Source: Paracoccus yeei ATCC BAA-599 | GTDB taxonomy: Bacteria > Pseudomonadota > Alphaproteobacteria > Rhodobacterales > Rhodobacteraceae | Length of the DNA stretch: 64,000 bases | Direction: 5' to 3' | Assembly: GCF_000622145.1 (NCBI RefSeq) | Contig: NZ_JHWH01000013.1 | Coordinates: 101,156 to 165,155 of the forward strand | Shown: in pieces, positions 1 through 8,327 of the stretch | How positions within the stretch are numbered: the first letter of the stretch is position 1 | Layout: the number at the start of each line of letters is the position of its first letter | Translations under genes and position numbers: made by a program | The notes under the pieces: model-generated | The model's database searches: none | What the model was told of the DNA's origin: nothing | Seen by the model: only the letters and a program-made list of their open reading frames with translations

Positions 1-39
1 CAGCCGGGCCTCGGCGACGAAGCGAGGGGCCGGCCATGA
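1..39 (+). CDS. C-terminal end of an upstream gene, probably the LivG ATPase (partial)
   Basis: Frame 1 is open from the left edge and stops with TGA at 37-39, overlapping the ATG of the livF-like gene in an ATGA arrangement. Only 12 residues are visible, so the product cannot be read. In liv operons the gene before livF is often livG, the partner ATP-binding subunit, which makes that the likeliest identity. This is inferred from position alone. Confidence 0.4.
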   Translation, partial: QPGLGDEARGRP

Positions 40-740
40 GCTATCTTTCCGCCACCGACATGCGCGGCGGCTATGGCCGCGCCGACATCCTGAACGGCTG
101 CACGCTGACCGTGGACCAGGGCCAGATCGCCGTGATCGTCGGCCCGAACGGCGCCGGCAAGTCTACCGCGATGAAGGCCGTCTTCGGCATGCTGAACCTG
201 CGCGAAGGCCGCGTGACCCTGGGGGGCGCGGATATCACCGCCCTGACGCCCCAGGAACGCGTGCGCAAGGGCATGGGCTTCGTGCCCCAGACCCACAACA
301 TCTTCCCGACCATGACGGTCGAGGAGAACCTGCAGATGGGCGCCTATATCCGCGACGACGATTATCGTGACACCATGGCCCAGGTCTATGACCTGTTCCC
401 CGCCGTGGCCGACAAGCGCCGCCAGAACGCGGGCGAGCTTTCGGGCGGCCAGCGCCAGCAGGTCGCCGTCGGCCGCGCGCTGATGACGAAACCGCGCCTG
501 CTGATGCTGGACGAACCGACCGCCGGCGTCAGCCCCATCGTCATGGATGAGCTTTTCGACCGCATCATCGAGGTCGCCCGCACCGGCATTTCCATCCTGA
601 TGGTCGAACAGAACGCCCGCCAGGCCCTGGAAATCGCCGATATCGGCTATGTGCTGGTGCAGGGCGCGAACCGCTATACCGACACGGGGGCCGCCCTGCT
701 GGCCGACCCCGAGGTGCGCCGCACCTTCCTGGGGGGCTGA
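36..740 (+). CDS. livF: Branched-chain amino-acid type ABC transporter, ATP-binding protein LivF
   Basis: This 234-residue cytoplasmic ATPase powers a HAAT-family importer. Walker A (GPNGAGKST) is at residues 36-44, the ABC signature LSGGQ at 135-139 and Walker B (LLMLDE) at 155-160, followed by the H-loop region in ILMVEQNARQA. Length and the short, accessory-domain-free form fit LivF. Its ATG overlaps the stop of the preceding reading frame, and livH begins 3 bases after its stop, so the genes are one operon. The substrate could be branched-chain amino acids, but this family also carries urea, amides and other polar amino acids. No binding protein is in the window to decide. Confidence 0.9.
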   Translation: MSYLSATDMRGGYGRADILNGCTLTVDQGQIAVIVGPNGAGKSTAMKAVFGMLNLREGRVTLGGADITALTPQERVRKGMGFVPQTHNIFPTMTVEENLQMGAYIRDDDYRDTMAQVYDLFPAVADKRRQNAGELSGGQRQQVAVGRALMTKPRLLMLDEPTAGVSPIVMDELFDRIIEVARTGISILMVEQNARQALEIADIGYVLVQGANRYTDTGAALLADPEVRRTFLGG

Positions 741-743
741 GGC

Positions 744-1745
744 ATGGACATCCTGAACGCGCTGGTGGCGCTTTTGAACTTTGTCGTCATCCCCGCCGCC
801 GCCTATGGCGCGCAGCTTGCGCTGGGGGCGCTGGGAGTCACGCTGATCTATGGCATCCTGCGGTTTTCGAACTTCGCCCATGGCGACACCATGGCCTTCG
901 GCACCGCGCTGGTGATCCTGGTGACCTGGGGCCTGCAGGCGCTGGGGATCGGCCTTGGCCCGCTGCCGACGGCGCTTCTGGCCCTGCCCTTCGGCATCGC
1001 GCTCTGCTGCCTGCTGGTCCTTGGCACCGACCGCGCCGTCTATCGCTTCTACCGCAGGCAGCGGTCGGCCCCGATCATCCTGGTCATGGCCTCGGTCGGC
1101 GTCATGTTCATCATGAACGGCCTGACCCGCCTGGTCATCGGCGTGGACGAGATCCGCTTCGACGACGGCGCCCGCTTCCTGATCTCGGTCCAGGACTTTC
1201 GCGCCTGGACCGGGCTGACCGAGGGGCTGTCCCTGCGTCTCAGCCAGGGCCTGACGCTGGGCATCACGGCGCTGGCGTGCTGGGCGCTGTTCCGCTTCCT
1301 CAGCCGCTCGAAATCCGGCAAGGCCATGCGCGCCTATGCCGACAACGAGGATCTGGCGCTTCTTTCGGGCATCGACCCCGAACGCGTGGTGCGCCTGACC
1401 TGGATCATCGCGACGGCGCTGGCGGTGACGGCGGGCACGCTTTACGGGCTCGACAAATCCTTCAAGGTCTTCAACTACTTCCAGATCCTGCTGCCGATCT
1501 TTGCGGCCTCCATCGTGGGGGGCCTGGGCAATCCGCTGGGCGCCGTCGCGGGCGGCTTCATCGTCGCCTTCTCCGAGGTCGCGGTGACCTATCCCTGGAA
1601 GAAGGTCGCGGGCTATCTGGGCGTTCAGTCGGACGGGCTGCTGCAACTGCTGTCCACCGAATACAAGTTCGCGGTCAGCTTCGTGATCCTGATCGTGGTG
1701 CTGCTGTTCCGGCCGACCGGCCTGTTCCGCGGCAAAAGCTATTAA
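744..1745 (+). CDS. livH: Branched-chain amino-acid type ABC transporter permease LivH
   Basis: A 333-residue inner-membrane permease with about eight hydrophobic segments. It has the LivH/LivM-family features NFAHGD near residue 45 and the ASIVGGLGNPLGAVAGG stretch near 255-270 that contacts the ATPase. It should form the translocation pore with the next gene product. It lies 3 bases downstream of livF and 12 bases upstream of livM. The family is clear; the transported compound is not. Confidence 0.9.
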   Translation: MDILNALVALLNFVVIPAAAYGAQLALGALGVTLIYGILRFSNFAHGDTMAFGTALVILVTWGLQALGIGLGPLPTALLALPFGIALCCLLVLGTDRAVYRFYRRQRSAPIILVMASVGVMFIMNGLTRLVIGVDEIRFDDGARFLISVQDFRAWTGLTEGLSLRLSQGLTLGITALACWALFRFLSRSKSGKAMRAYADNEDLALLSGIDPERVVRLTWIIATALAVTAGTLYGLDKSFKVFNYFQILLPIFAASIVGGLGNPLGAVAGGFIVAFSEVAVTYPWKKVAGYLGVQSDGLLQLLSTEYKFAVSFVILIVVLLFRPTGLFRGKSY

Positions 1746-1757
1746 GGGGGCCAAGCG

Positions 1758-3098
1758 ATGTCGACGAACCGTCAAGCCGAAGCCACCAGCCGCTGGCGCG
1801 CGCCCCTGGTCTTTCTGCTGATCGCCGTCCTTTTCGTGCTCGAAGGGACCACCCGCAACATGCTGTTTTCCGGCAGCTGGAACTCGGCGCTGGCCATCCT
1901 GAACATGGGGCTGATCTCGGCCGTCATGGCGCTTGGGGTGAACATGCAATGGGGCTATGCGGGCCTCTTCAACGCGGGCGTGGTGGGCTTCGTCGCACTT
2001 GGCGCGCTGGGGCCGGTGCTGGTCGCGACCGCGCCGGTGCCGGGCGCCTGGGCCGCCGGCGGCCCGCGCGTCTTGCTGGCGCTGGCCGTGGGGCTGGGCA
2101 CGCTGGCGCTTGCCGCGCTGACTTGGCGCCGGCTGCGGGGCTGGCCGCGCGTGCCGGCGCTGATCGGCGTGCTGGTGCTGGGCTTCGTCCTTTACCGCGA
2201 ACTCTTCGACCCCGCCGTCATGGCGATCGAGGCGAACAACGCCGCCTCCGCCGGCAACATCGGCGGCCTCGGCTGGCCGGTGCTGCTGGGCTGGCCGGTC
2301 GGCGCGGCCTTCGCCGCCGCCGCCGCCTGGGGCGTGGGCAAGGTCGCGCTCGGCCTGCGCTCGGATTATCTCGCCATCGCCACGCTCGGCATCGGCGAAA
2401 TCATCGTCGCCGTCCTTCGCAACGAGGAATGGCTGGCGCGCGGCGTCAAGAACATCTCGGGCATCCCCCGCCCCGTACCCTACGAACTCGACCTGCAGAA
2501 CGACCCCGGCTTTGCGGCCCGCGCGGCGGATTGGGGCATGGACCCGGCCACCGCCTCGGGCATCTGGGTCAAGCTGCTTTACGCGGGCCTTTTCGGCCTC
2601 GTCCTCCTGGCGCTGATCCTGCTGGCCGAACTTGCGCTGAAATCCCCCTGGGGCCGCATGATGCGCGCCATCCGCGACAACGAGACGGCGGCCGAGGCGA
2701 TGGGCAAGAACGTCACCGGCCGGCATCTGCAGATCTTCGTCATCGGCTCGGCGGTGATCGGGCTTGGCGGCGCGATGATGGTGACGCTGGACGGGCTTCT
2801 GTCGCCCGGCGGCTTCAACCCGCTGCGCTATACCTTCGTCATCTGGGTCATGGTCATCGTCGGCGGCTCGGGCAACAACTGGGGGGCGGTGCTGGGGGCC
2901 GTGCTGATCTGGTATCTCTGGATCAAGGCCGAGGTCTGGGGCCCCGCCTTCATGCACATGGTCACGCTGCCCCTGCCCGAAGGCGGGCTCAAGACGCAGC
3001 TTCTGGGCGGCGCGCCGCACATGCGCTTCATCGCGATGGGGCTGGTGCTGCTTCTGGTGCTGCGCTTCGCCCCGCGCGGCCTGGTCCCGGAAAAATAG
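1758..3098 (+). CDS. livM: Branched-chain amino-acid type ABC transporter permease LivM
   Basis: A 446-residue integral membrane protein, the second pore subunit of the importer. It has an N-terminal extension and extra hydrophobic segments typical of LivM. It also has the conserved [12 protein letters not shown] stretch and the cytoplasmic coupling segment [23 protein letters not shown] near residue 300, followed by [22 protein letters not shown] ribosome-binding site precedes the ATG. A GC-rich hairpin lies just after the stop, so the operon probably ends here. Confidence 0.9.
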   Translation: MSTNRQAEATSRWRAPLVFLLIAVLFVLEGTTRNMLFSGSWNSALAILNMGLISAVMALGVNMQWGYAGLFNAGVVGFVALGALGPVLVATAPVPGAWAAGGPRVLLALAVGLGTLALAALTWRRLRGWPRVPALIGVLVLGFVLYRELFDPAVMAIEANNAASAGNIGGLGWPVLLGWPVGAAFAAAAAWGVGKVALGLRSDYLAIATLGIGEIIVAVLRNEEWLARGVKNISGIPRPVPYELDLQNDPGFAARAADWGMDPATASGIWVKLLYAGLFGLVLLALILLAELALKSPWGRMMRAIRDNETAAEAMGKNVTGRHLQIFVIGSAVIGLGGAMMVTLDGLLSPGGFNPLRYTFVIWVMVIVGGSGNNWGAVLGAVLIWYLWIKAEVWGPAFMHMVTLPLPEGGLKTQLLGGAPHMRFIAMGLVLLLVLRFAPRGLVPEK

Positions 3099-3123
3099 CC
3101 GGCCGCGCCATCGGGATCTTTTC

Positions 3124-3151
3124 CGCCCGCCGGGACTTGCATCGGCGGGCG
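3124..3151. terminator. GC-rich hairpin between livM and uvrB
   Basis: CGCCCGCC at 3124-3131 pairs perfectly with GGCGGGCG at 3144-3151 around a 12-base loop, with two further A-T pairs outside after one mismatch. It sits 25 bases after the livM stop and 35 bases before uvrB. There is no T-run, so it could be an RNA-end hairpin of the liv operon or part of the uvrB leader. Confidence 0.4.
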
Positions 3152-3186
3152 AAAGCGCCAGATTGGACCGGAACAAAGGTGAAACG

Positions 3187-5373
3187 ATGGGTCACAACAA
3201 CACCAACGCCCCGGTCCTGCGCTTTCCCGAGGTCAGCCGCCCCAAGCTGGAAGGCGGCAAGCGCTTCGTCATGCAATCCGAATTCCAGCCCGCCGGCGAC
3301 CAGCCGACCGCCATCGCCGAACTGGCCGAAGGCGTGACGGCCGGCGAACGCAACCAGGTCCTTCTGGGCGCGACCGGCACCGGCAAGACCTACACCATGG
3401 CCAAGGTGATCGAGGCGACGCAGCGCCCCGCCATCATCCTGGCGCCGAACAAGACGCTCGCCGCCCAGCTTTACGGCGAATTCAAGGGCTTCTTCCCCGA
3501 CAACGCCGTCGAATACTTCGTCAGCTACTACGACTACTACCAGCCCGAAGCCTATGTGGCCCGCAGCGATACCTATATCGAGAAGGAAAGCCAGATCAAC
3601 GAGGCCATCGACCGGATGCGCCACTCGGCCACGCGGGCGCTTCTGGAACGCGACGACGTCATCATCGTGGCCTCGGTCTCCTGCATCTACGGCATCGGCT
3701 CGGTCGAGACCTATTCGGCCATGACCCAGGACATGATCGTCGGCCAGCAATACGAACAGCGCGGCTTCATCAACGAACTGGTGGCCCAGCAGTACAAGCG
3801 CCTGGACGCCGCCTTCCAGCGCGGCGGCTTCCGCGTGCGCGGCGACTTGGTCGAGGTCTGGCCCGCCCACCTCGAGGATCGCGCCTGGCGCTTCGACTTC
3901 TTCGGCAACGAACTTGAGGCGATCACCGAATTCGACCCGCTGACCGGGGCGAAAACCGACAGCTTCAAGCAGATCCGCATCTACGCCAACAGCCACTACG
4001 TCACCCCGCGCCCGACTTTGCAGCAGGCGATCAAGGGGATACGCGCCGAACTTCAGGGGCGCCTCAAGCAGTTGACCGACGAAGGCAAGCTGCTGGAAGC
4101 GCAGCGGCTGGAGCAGCGCACGAACTTTGACCTGGAAATGCTTGAAGCGACTGGGGTTTGCAACGGCATCGAAAACTACAGCCGCTACCTGACCGGCCGC
4201 GCGCCCGGTGAGCCGCCGCCGACGCTGTTCGAATTCATCCCCGACAATGCCATCGTCTTTGCAGATGAATCGCACGTCTCGGTGCCGCAGATCGGCGGCA
4301 TGTATCGCGGCGACTTCCGGCGCAAGTTCACGCTGGCCGAACACGGCTTCCGCCTGCCCAGCTGCATGGACAACCGTCCGCTGAAGTTCGAGGAATGGGA
4401 CGCCATGCGCCCGCAATCGGTCTTCGTCAGCGCCACCCCCGCCGATTGGGAACTGGACCAGACCGGCGGCGTCTTCACCGAACAGATCATCCGCCCCACC
4501 GGCCTGATCGACCCGCAGATCGAGATCCGGCCGGTCGAGATGCAGGTCGACGACCTGCTGGACGAGGTGCGCAAGGTCTCGGCCGCGGGCCTGCGCACGC
4601 TGGTCACCACGCTGACCAAGCGCATGGCCGAGGACCTGACCGAATACCTGCACGAACAGGGCATCCGCATCCGCTACATGCACAGCGACATCGACACGAT
4701 CGAACGCATCGAGATCCTGCGCGACCTGCGCCTGGGCGCCTTCGACGTGCTGGTGGGCATCAACCTGCTGCGCGAAGGCCTTGATATTCCTGAATGCGGC
4801 CTTGTCGCCATCCTCGACGCCGACAAGGAAGGCTTCCTGCGCTCGGAAACCTCGCTCATCCAGACCATCGGCCGCGCCGCGCGCAACGCCGAAGGCCGCG
4901 TCATCATGTATGCCGACCGCATAACCGGCAGCATGGAACGCGCCATGGCCGAAACCGAACGCCGCCGGCAAAAGCAGATGGCCTACAACATCGAACACGG
5001 CATCACGCCGCAGACGGTCCGGAAGAACGTCGAGGATGTGCTGGCCGGTCTCTGGCAGGGCGACACCGACCAGTCGCGCGTCACCGCCAAGGTCGACCGG
5101 CCCATGGTCGGCGCGAACCTGGCGGCCCATCTGGACGCGCTGCGCGCCCAGATGCGCAAGGCCGCCGAGAACCTGGAGTTCGAGGAAGCCGCCCGCCTGC
5201 GCGACGAGGTGAAGCGCCTCGAGGTGGTCGAACTGGCCGTCGCCGACGACCCGCTGGCCCGGCAATCGGTGATCGAGGAGGCGGCGGAAGAGGCGATGAA
5301 GGCTTCGGGCCGCTCGACCGCCGGCCGCGCCGGTCAGCGCGGCGGCAACAAGCGGTCGAAACGCCACCGCTAG
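3187..5373 (+). CDS. uvrB: Excinuclease ABC subunit UvrB
   Basis: UvrB is the damage-verifying helicase-like subunit of nucleotide excision repair; it receives lesions from UvrA and recruits UvrC. From the ATG at 3187 the protein is 728 residues. Walker A GATGTGKT is at 61-68, followed by the beta-hairpin signature [17 protein letters not shown], the [14 protein letters not shown] motif, helicase motifs including [12 protein letters not shown] and QTIGRAARN, and a C-terminal UVR coiled coil ([18 protein letters not shown]). I chose the ATG over an in-frame TTG at 3163 because AAAGGTGA sits just upstream of it. The protein ends in a basic KRSKRHR tail. Confidence 0.97.
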   Translation: MGHNNTNAPVLRFPEVSRPKLEGGKRFVMQSEFQPAGDQPTAIAELAEGVTAGERNQVLLGATGTGKTYTMAKVIEATQRPAIILAPNKTLAAQLYGEFKGFFPDNAVEYFVSYYDYYQPEAYVARSDTYIEKESQINEAIDRMRHSATRALLERDDVIIVASVSCIYGIGSVETYSAMTQDMIVGQQYEQRGFINELVAQQYKRLDAAFQRGGFRVRGDLVEVWPAHLEDRAWRFDFFGNELEAITEFDPLTGAKTDSFKQIRIYANSHYVTPRPTLQQAIKGIRAELQGRLKQLTDEGKLLEAQRLEQRTNFDLEMLEATGVCNGIENYSRYLTGRAPGEPPPTLFEFIPDNAIVFADESHVSVPQIGGMYRGDFRRKFTLAEHGFRLPSCMDNRPLKFEEWDAMRPQSVFVSATPADWELDQTGGVFTEQIIRPTGLIDPQIEIRPVEMQVDDLLDEVRKVSAAGLRTLVTTLTKRMAEDLTEYLHEQGIRIRYMHSDIDTIERIEILRDLRLGAFDVLVGINLLREGLDIPECGLVAILDADKEGFLRSETSLIQTIGRAARNAEGRVIMYADRITGSMERAMAETERRRQKQMAYNIEHGITPQTVRKNVEDVLAGLWQGDTDQSRVTAKVDRPMVGANLAAHLDALRAQMRKAAENLEFEEAARLRDEVKRLEVVELAVADDPLARQSVIEEAAEEAMKASGRSTAGRAGQRGGNKRSKRHR

Positions 5374-5403
5374 ACGGCGGCACGGGTGGATCGCGCCCGC
5401 GCC

Positions 5404-5491
5404 GTCAGCTTCAACTGACGCGCTCCAGCGGTTCGGTGTCGTCAGCGTCAGCTGATGCGCCAGCCGCCCCGCGCCGTCAGCCGCAGCTGAC
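5404..5491. repeat. Three tandem imperfect palindromes after uvrB
   Basis: Three 16-base units occur at 5404-5419, 5441-5456 and 5476-5491. They read GTCAGCTTCAACTGAC, GTCAGCGTCAGCTGAT and GTCAGCCGCAGCTGAC, a consensus of GTCAGC-NNCA-GCTGAC, at spacings of 37 and 35 bases. The spacers also share GCGC(T)CCAG-like starts. Each unit can form a short stem-loop. The third overlaps the last codons and stop of the minus-strand gene that ends at 5477. They lie between convergent genes and may end transcription from both sides, or may be tandem duplications of that gene's 3' end. Confidence 0.75.
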
Positions 5492-5764
5492 CCGCACCAG
5501 GCGTCCCGTGCGGTCGTGTTCAAAGTTCAGGCGGGCGGCGTTGAAATCCATCGTCACCGGGTCGCCCGTCCGATAGACCCGGTAGGGCGTATTGGCCGGA
5601 ACGCTGATCGTGGTCCCCTGCTGACCCACCAGCGCCAGGTAACGGCTCGCGCCGCAGGTATCGTCCTGGATCGCGACCGGGGGCATCGGCGTCGGCTCGG
5701 GCGGTTCGGGCAGGCAGGCGGCAAGGACGGGAACAAGCACCAGAACAGGCAGGATCTGCTTCAC
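5477..5764 (-). CDS. I78-family peptidase-inhibitor-like lipoprotein
   Basis: A 95-residue protein starting at GTG, preceded by AAGGAG 9 bases upstream. It has a signal peptide ending in a lipobox (VLAAC, Cys about residue 17), so it is probably a lipid-anchored envelope protein. The mature part has the pattern of the I78 inhibitor family: DTCGA...LVGQ near the start, a central PYRVYRTGDPVTMDFNAARLN stretch, and a C-terminal R(V)SCG that would form a disulfide with the DTCGA cysteine. Such proteins are thought to inhibit serine peptidases. The match is from motif memory. The gene ends inside the tandem palindromes. Confidence 0.7.
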   Translation of the reverse strand: MKQILPVLVLVPVLAACLPEPPEPTPMPPVAIQDDTCGASRYLALVGQQGTTISVPANTPYRVYRTGDPVTMDFNAARLNFEHDRTGRLVRVSCG

Positions 5765-5860
5765 GGGACGTTCTCCTTGTGGCGGGGAGTCGCCGCCCGA
5801 ACGCCGCTGCCGGCAAAAGGTTTCCCGAAATCGCGCCGCGCCGGCGGAACCCCGCCGCCC

Positions 5861-6499
5861 TCAGGGCAGCCAGCTCAGCACCTCGTCGGTCAGCGCGTCC
5901 ACCTCGGCTCGGGCGGCGGGGTTGCCGCGCGCGCCGTCCGCGGCCCCCAGCCCCTGGCCCAGGGTCTCGGCGTAAAGCACCCGGTTCGCGACCTGCGCCG
6001 CCGCCACCTCGGCGCCAAGCTCGGCGGCCTTCTGGGCGATTTCGGCGGCCAGCCGCGTGTGGGGCCGGGTCCGGTTCAGGACGATCAGCGTGTCGCATTT
6101 CTCGCGCCGCGCCAGGTCCAGCACCCCCTCGGTCGCCCACAGGTCGACCTGGCTGGTGGCGACCGGGACCAGCACCAGGTCGGCCACCCGCAGCGCCGGG
6201 CGCAGGTCGCTGTCGATCTTGGGCGGCGTGTCGATGATGACGTAATCGAAGCGCTTCTTCAGCTTCTCCGATTCGTAGCTCGCCCCCCAGGCCGACGAGG
6301 TGGTGAACTCCAGCGCCTCGTCCTCGCCCAGGCGGTCCAGCCGCTCCAGGAACCAGCGGCCCAGGCTGCCCTGCGGATCGGTGTCCAGCAGCGCGACCGA
6401 ATGGCCCCGCCCCCGCAAGGTCGCGGCCAGGTTGACCGCGATGGTCGTCTTGCCCGACCCGCCCTTCTGCTGCGCGACGGTAATGATGCGCCCTGCCAT
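5861..6499 (-). CDS. Orphan ParA/MinD-type ATPase
   Basis: A 212-residue P-loop ATPase with the deviant Walker A of the ParA family (QKGGSGKTT, near residues 10-18). It also has the switch I aspartates in LLDTDPQGS and the Walker B-like VIIDTPPK. ParA proteins dimerise on ATP and bind DNA or membranes to place cargo. No ParB, MinC/E or centromere-like array lies nearby, and the protein lacks the N-terminal DNA-binding extension of plasmid ParA. Its cargo is therefore unknown. It stands alone, with the ABM-domain gene upstream on the same strand and the inhibitor lipoprotein downstream. Confidence 0.85.
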   Translation of the reverse strand: MAGRIITVAQQKGGSGKTTIAVNLAATLRGRGHSVALLDTDPQGSLGRWFLERLDRLGEDEALEFTTSSAWGASYESEKLKKRFDYVIIDTPPKIDSDLRPALRVADLVLVPVATSQVDLWATEGVLDLARREKCDTLIVLNRTRPHTRLAAEIAQKAAELGAEVAAAQVANRVLYAETLGQGLGAADGARGNPAARAEVDALTDEVLSWLP

Positions 6500-6606
6500 C
6501 TGCCCCCCTTTCCGGTTCTCCGGTTCCCGCCCAGACTAGGGGCAAGCGCGCGCCGATGCATCGGTTTTTTCGCAGCTGCGGCATCGGCCCCGGCGGCCGG
6601 GCGCGG

Positions 6607-6930
6607 TCAGGCGGGCCAGGTGCCGATGACCTCGTACATGACCGGCTCGAAATGGCGGCACATGGCATTGATGGCGCGGTTTCTTTCGCGCATCTCGGGG
6701 CTGCGCAGCATGGCCTGGTAATCGCGCCGGTCGCGCCATTGCGAATAGGTGGCGATGCGGGTCTGTGCGTCGTTCAGGTGCACCGCGCCCGAGACATAGC
6801 CCGGCTGATGCCGGATCACCCGGTCATAGGCCTCGCTCAGCGCATCCAGCACGTCATGCGCGCTGCCGGGCGTCACCTCGAAGGTGCAGATCACGGTCTG
6901 CCCCTGAAAGTCGTTCGAGATCTGGGTCAT
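6607..6930 (-). CDS. ABM-domain (antibiotic biosynthesis monooxygenase-like) protein
   Basis: A 107-residue protein that fits one ferredoxin-like ABM domain. It has a beta strand with VICTFEVTPGSAHDVLDAL, then HQPGYVSGAVHLNDAQTRIATYSQWRDRRDYQAMLRSPEM, the usual 'Y.QW.s..ay.a...sp' pattern, and a C-terminal FEPVMYEVIGTW strand. Such domains act as small oxygenases, heme-degrading enzymes or unassigned dimeric proteins. No haem-binding Asn-His pair typical of IsdG is evident. A GGGAGAG ribosome-binding site precedes the ATG. The function is not known. Confidence 0.8.
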   Translation of the reverse strand: MTQISNDFQGQTVICTFEVTPGSAHDVLDALSEAYDRVIRHQPGYVSGAVHLNDAQTRIATYSQWRDRRDYQAMLRSPEMRERNRAINAMCRHFEPVMYEVIGTWPA

Positions 6931-7008
6931 GGCTGGCTCTCCCTCTGGCTCGCTTCAGGATAGCGCAGCCGCCCCGCCCGCAAAGCCGAAAAATCGCAAT
7001 CCCCCAGG

Positions 7009-7077
7009 CTTCTTTCTTGCCGAAATATCCCGGGGGGGGGGTGAGGAGCGCCAGCTCCGAGGGGGGCAGAGCCCCCC
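7009..7077 (+). repeat. CTTCTTTCTTG/AAATATCC dispersed element, copy 1
   Basis: It begins CTTCTTTCTTGCCGAAATAT, followed by CCC and a run of nine G. It continues with a GGAGC-GCCA-GCTCC hairpin (7045-7058) and ends in GGGGGGCAGAGCCCCCC (7061-7077). Copies with the same order of parts occur at 43350-43431 and 55975-56062. Confidence 0.7.
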
Positions 7078-7089
7078 ACCGCCGCGGCA

Positions 7090-7213
7090 TACGCCCTGTG
7101 TACGCCCGGTGTACGCAGGCTGTACGCCTGTCACGGCCGAAATCCCAGCAATCGCGGGGTTTCCCGCGTCCCGACCCCGACCCGGTGCACTGCGCAACGC
7201 GCACCCTGTTGCA
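7090..7213 (+). repeat. GTGTAC-rich structured dispersed repeat, copy 1
   Basis: The element has three parts. First come tandem GTGTACGC-like units (about 7097-7128). Second is a stem-loop with AAATCCC and GGGGTTT arms. Third is a region with CTGCGCAAC and GTTGCAG arms (about 7189-7213). A diverged copy lies on the minus strand at about 61385-61520, with the parts in the same order. The two agree at many positions across the whole length by eye. Confidence 0.65.
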
Positions 7214-7265
7214 GCCCCCGGCCAGGGCGCGCATGGTGCCGCCCGTGAACAAGGGGGCAGCGCCA

Positions 7266-8315
7266 ATGATTCCGGTCTTCGACGGACACAACGACTTCCT
7301 GCAGCGCATGGTGGCCGCCGGGCCGCAGCGCGACCGGCTGTGGCTTTCGGGCGACGGCACCGGCCATCTCGACCTGCCGCGCATGCAGGCGGGCGGCTTC
7401 GTCGGCGGCTTCTTCGCGATCTGGACCCCCTCGCCCGCGTCCGAGGACGACACGCTTGCCGCCGTGCTCAAGGCCAACCCGCCCTTCGCCCTACCCCTGC
7501 CCGACGAGGTGGCGCTGGCCGACGCCCTGCCCCATGCCTTCGCCCAGGCCGGCCACCTTCTGGCGATGGAGCGCACGGGCCGTCTGACCGTCTGCAAGAC
7601 CGCCGCCCAGATCCGCGACACCATCGCGAAAGGCCGCATCGCCGCCATCCTGCACATCGAGGGCGCCGAGCCGATCCCCGATCTCGACGCGCTCCATGTC
7701 TGGCACGCGATGGGCCTGCGCTCGCTGGGTCCCGTGTGGTCGCGCCCGACCCGCTACGGCCACGGCGTGCCCTTCGCCTTTCCCTCCTCGCCCGATACCG
7801 GGCCGGGCCTGACGGCCGCGGGCAAGGCCTTGGTGCGGGAATGCAACCAGCTGAAAATCATGCTGGATCTGTCGCACCTGAACGAACGCGGCTTTGACGA
7901 CGTGGCGGCGCTGTCGGACGCGCCGCTGGTCGCCAGCCACAGCTGCGCCCATGCCGTGGCGCCCAGTTCGCGCAACCTGACCGACCGCCAGCTTGACGCC
8001 ATCGCCGCGACCGGCGGCCTGGTCGGGCTGAACTATGCGGTGGGATTCCTGCACCCGCAGGGCCGGCGCGAGCCGATGCGCGGCTTCGACATCGTGCTGC
8101 GCCACCTCGACCACCTGCTGGAAAAGCTGGGCGAGGAGGGGGTGGCGCTGGGGTCCGACTATGACGGCGCCCAGATGCCCGAGGATCTGGCCGACGCCTC
8201 GATGCTGCAGAACCTGACCCAGGCGATGCTGGGGCATGGCTACGACCGCGCGCTGGTCGAAAAGATCGCCTGGAAGAACTGGCTGTCCGTGCTGGAACGG
8301 ACCTGGGGCGCCTGA
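7266..8315 (+). CDS. Membrane dipeptidase family (M19) peptidase, soluble form
   Basis: A 349-residue zinc dipeptidase of the M19 (renal dipeptidase-like) family. Metal-binding motifs are visible: VFDGHNDFL (His8, Asp10), ILHIEGAE, VASHSCAHAV and LGSDYDG. DLSHLNERG and SSRNLTD are also typical. Members hydrolyse dipeptides, often with a D-residue at the C-terminal side. The ATG at 7266 follows AAGGGGG, and there is no signal peptide, so a cytoplasmic location is likely. A second, membrane-anchored M19 gene lies at 56116. The promoter region is occupied by a dispersed repeat. Confidence 0.93.
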   Translation: MIPVFDGHNDFLQRMVAAGPQRDRLWLSGDGTGHLDLPRMQAGGFVGGFFAIWTPSPASEDDTLAAVLKANPPFALPLPDEVALADALPHAFAQAGHLLAMERTGRLTVCKTAAQIRDTIAKGRIAAILHIEGAEPIPDLDALHVWHAMGLRSLGPVWSRPTRYGHGVPFAFPSSPDTGPGLTAAGKALVRECNQLKIMLDLSHLNERGFDDVAALSDAPLVASHSCAHAVAPSSRNLTDRQLDAIAATGGLVGLNYAVGFLHPQGRREPMRGFDIVLRHLDHLLEKLGEEGVALGSDYDGAQMPEDLADASMLQNLTQAMLGHGYDRALVEKIAWKNWLSVLERTWGA

Positions 8316-8327
8316 GGCGCCCTGGTC

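Larger units (their letters stand above)
6931..7265. other. Intergenic region with two repeat elements
   Basis: This 335-base gap between divergent genes contains no credible gene. It holds a CTTCTTTCTTG-type element with two hairpins (7009-7077) and a GTGTAC-rich element with two stem-loops (about 7090-7213). AAGGGGG, a ribosome-binding site for the dipeptidase gene, starts at about 7251. Promoters for the flanking genes must lie here but I see no clear -35/-10 pair. Confidence 0.7.

Noticed and set aside
3028..5523. An 831-residue open frame on the minus strand across uvrB
   Set aside because: It is fully antisense to a certain uvrB, with repeated Ala/Gly/Arg/Asp runs. Long antisense frames of this kind are expected at high GC.
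7090..7135. CRISPR-like array from the GTGTAC tandem units
   Set aside because: The units are short, imperfect and contiguous, with no unique spacers and no cas genes in the window.
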